Shown: piece by piece, positions 62,171 through 64,000 of the stretch
Layout: every line of letters starts with the position of its first letter
Numbering within the stretch: the first letter of the stretch is position 1
Assembly (NCBI RefSeq): GCF_019931675.1
Contig: NZ_CP082922.1
Coordinates: 558,001-622,000 of the forward strand
Source: Nocardioides rotundus
Lineage (GTDB): Bacteria > Actinomycetota > Actinomycetes > Propionibacteriales > Nocardioidaceae
Direction: 5' to 3'
Length of the DNA stretch: 64,000 nucleotides
The notes under the pieces: model-generated
Told to the model about the DNA's origin: nothing
The model's database searches: none
Seen by the model: the letters and a program-made list of their open reading frames with translations, nothing else
Made by a program: the position numbers and the translations under genes

Positions 62171-64000
62171 ATGACCGAGACGGTGAGCACCGGGGCAGCC
62201 ACTCAGCAGGGGAAGGGGCTGACGATGGAGCGCGTGTTCTCCACCGAGGGCGTCCACCCCTACGACGAGATCACCTGGGAGCGCCGCGACGTCGTCCAGA
62301 CCAACTGGAAGACCGGCGAGGCCGTCTTCGAGCAGCGCGGCGTGGAGTTCCCCGACTTCTGGAGCCTCAACGCCTCCACCATCGTCACGACCAAGTACTT
62401 CCGCGGCGCGGTCGGCACCGACGCCCGCGAGTGGAGCCTCAAGCAGCTCATCGACCGGGTGGTCGGCAAGTACGTCGAGGCCGGCCGCGGAGGTGGCTAC
62501 TTCGCCACCGAGGCCGACGTCGAGGTCTTCGAGCACGAGCTGACCTGGCTGCTGGTGCACCAGTACTTCTCGTTCAACTCCCCGGTCTGGTTCAACGTCG
62601 GCACGCAGAGCCCCCAGCAGGTCTCGGCCTGCTTCATCCTCTCCGTCGACGACTCGATGGACTCGATCCTCAACTGGTACAAGGAGGAGGGCTTCATCTT
62701 CAAGGGCGGCTCCGGCGCCGGCCTGAACCTCTCCCGGATCCGCTCCAGCAAGGAGCTGCTCTCCTCCGGCGGCACCGCCTCCGGCCCGGTCTCCTTCATG
62801 CGCGGCGCGGACGCGTCCGCGGGCACCATCAAGTCCGGTGGCGCCACCCGGCGCGCGGCCAAGATGGTCGTGCTCGACGTCGACCACCCCGACATCGAGG
62901 AGTTCGTCGCGACCAAGGCGCGCGAGGAGGACAAGATCCGCGCGCTGCGCGACGCCGGCTTCGACATGGACCTCGGCGGCGCCGACATCACCTCGGTGCA
63001 GTACCAGAACGCCAACAACTCCGTGCGCGTCTCCGACGAGTTCATGCGCGCGGTGGAGGACGGCACCGAGTTCGGCCTGCGCGCCCGCGGGACCGGTGAG
63101 GTGATCGAGACCGTCGACGCCCGCGAGCTGTTCAAGAAGATCAGCCTCGCCGCGTGGGAGTGCGCCGACCCGGGTCTGCAGTACGACGACACCATCAACG
63201 ACTGGCACACCAACCCCGAGACCGGCCGGATCACCGCGTCCAACCCGTGCTCGGAGTACATGTCGCTGGACAACTCCTCGTGCAACCTGGCCAGCCTCAA
63301 CCTGCTGAAGTTCCTGCGCGAGGACGACACCTTCGACGCCGACCTGTTCGCCAAGGCCGTCGAGGTGATCATCACCGCGATGGACATCTCGATCTGCTTC
63401 GCCGACTTCCCGACGGAGGCCATCGGAGACACCACCGTCGACTACCGCCAGCTCGGCATCGGCTACGCCAACCTCGGCGCGCTGCTGATGGCGATGGGCC
63501 TGGGCTACGACTCTGACGGCGGCCGGGCGATGGCGGCCACCATCACCTCGCTGATGACCGGTACGTCGTACAAGCGCTCCGCCGAGCTCGCCGGGATCGT
63601 CGGCCCCTACGCCGGCTACCAGCGCAACGCCGAGGCGCACAAGCGGGTGATGCGCAAGCACCAGGCCGCCAACGACGCGGTGCGGACCCTGCACGCCGCG
63701 GACACCGAGACCCACCAGCTCGCCACGCAGATGTGGGCCGACGTGCAGACCATCGGCGCGGCCAACGGCTTCCGCAACGCGCAGGCCTCCGTGCTCGCGC
63801 CGACCGGCACCATCGGCTTCATGATGGACTGCGACACCACCGGCATCGAGCCCGACTTCTCCCTGGTGAAGTTCAAGAAGCTGGTCGGCGGCGGCTCCAT
63901 GCAGATCGTCAACCAGACCATCCCGCGGGCGCTGACCAAGCTCGGCTACGCCGAGGAGCAGGTCGAGGCGATCGTGGAGTACATCGCCGAGCACGGCCAC
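62171..64000 (+). CDS. nrdJ: Vitamin B12-dependent (class II) ribonucleotide reductase, 3' end outside window
   Basis: The frame runs from ATG 62171 to the edge without a stop, 610 codons. Class II signatures are visible: NSPVWFNVGT near residue 135, SACFILSVDDSMDSI with the first redox-active Cys, GGSGAGLNLSRIRSS, the active-site NPCSEYM and SCNLASLNLL, and ATGTIGFMMDCDTTGIEPDF-type loop (read as APTGTIGFMMDC). It reduces ribonucleotides to deoxyribonucleotides using adenosylcobalamin and needs no oxygen or iron. GGAG lies upstream of the ATG. The C-terminal cysteines and any zinc domain are beyond the window. Confidence 0.95.
   Translation, partial: MTETVSTGAATQQGKGLTMERVFSTEGVHPYDEITWERRDVVQTNWKTGEAVFEQRGVEFPDFWSLNASTIVTTKYFRGAVGTDAREWSLKQLIDRVVGKYVEAGRGGGYFATEADVEVFEHELTWLLVHQYFSFNSPVWFNVGTQSPQQVSACFILSVDDSMDSILNWYKEEGFIFKGGSGAGLNLSRIRSSKELLSSGGTASGPVSFMRGADASAGTIKSGGATRRAAKMVVLDVDHPDIEEFVATKAREEDKIRALRDAGFDMDLGGADITSVQYQNANNSVRVSDEFMRAVEDGTEFGLRARGTGEVIETVDARELFKKISLAAWECADPGLQYDDTINDWHTNPETGRITASNPCSEYMSLDNSSCNLASLNLLKFLREDDTFDADLFAKAVEVIITAMDISICFADFPTEAIGDTTVDYRQLGIGYANLGALLMAMGLGYDSDGGRAMAATITSLMTGTSYKRSAELAGIVGPYAGYQRNAEAHKRVMRKHQAANDAVRTLHAADTETHQLATQMWADVQTIGAANGFRNAQASVLAPTGTIGFMMDCDTTGIEPDFSLVKFKKLVGGGSMQIVNQTIPRALTKLGYAEEQVEAIVEYIAEHGH

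Overview
The window looks like chromosome from a high-GC actinobacterium, most likely Nocardioides or a close relative in the Nocardioidaceae. The reasons are the very GC-rich coding, the miaA-dapF-hflX order, a mycobacterial-type lexA with cell-division (LysM) gene and nrdR neighbourhood, a B12-dependent ribonucleotide reductase directly after nrdR, and many operons joined by ATGA/GTGA overlaps. Names rest on motifs and family resemblance read by eye; no database search was run.

Left accessory island (1 to about 10.4 kb). This part is visibly less GC-rich and carries mobile-element genes: the tail of a MobF/TrwC-type conjugative relaxase, a complete four-gene QatABCD anti-phage cassette (KAP ATPase, QatB, QueC-like QatC, TatD-like QatD; 671-5563), a small actinobacterial membrane protein, a helix-turn-helix protein typical of recombinase neighbourhoods, an intact IS256-family element (6838-8272), and a toxin-antitoxin pair in which the DUF433-type antitoxin is intact but the PIN-like toxin is frameshifted.

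Metabolic backbone (10.5-28.7 kb). There is an SDR, a Tat-exported PHP phosphoesterase, a 2,2-dialkylglycine-decarboxylase-like aminotransferase converging on an APC amino-acid permease, a VKOR thiol oxidase and a lone P-loop GTPase. A TetR regulator faces a tightly overlapped seven-gene acyl-CoA catabolic operon (SDR, APH kinase, three acyl-CoA dehydrogenases, MDR reductase, HAD dehalogenase) across a clear palindromic operator. Then come an SNF2-type helicase and a reverse-strand group of two acidic proteins, a Nudix hydrolase and a small MT0933-type protein.

Housekeeping block (28.8-40.6 kb). This holds miaA, gamma-glutamyltransferase, dapF, an SDR, hflX, a fused SecDF and dinG. A DUF559 nuclease-fold gene between secDF and dinG is bracketed by two 89-bp near-identical direct repeats.

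Exopolysaccharide locus (40.6-56.9 kb). It has a secreted MXAN_6640-type metalloprotease, Wzx-like flippase, Wzy-like polymerase, GH26 lipoprotein, sulfotransferase, Wzz-like chain-length protein, four GT2 glycosyltransferases, a polyprenyl sugar-phosphate transferase, and a four-gene nucleotide-sugar cassette (RfbF cytidylyltransferase, SDR, RmlC-like epimerase, SAF-domain dehydrogenase). Together these could make, flip, polymerise, trim and perhaps sulfate a surface glycan.

Right end (57-64 kb). L-2-hydroxyglutarate oxidase is followed by the SOS and nucleotide-reduction region: lexA with a LexA box over its promoter, an SDR, a LysM/ChiZ-like division inhibitor behind three tandem SOS-box-like sites, a small membrane protein, and nrdR then nrdJ behind two NrdR-box-like sites 31 bp apart and three helically phased DnaA-like sites. 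nrdJ runs off the right edge. I saw no tRNA, rRNA or CRISPR array.
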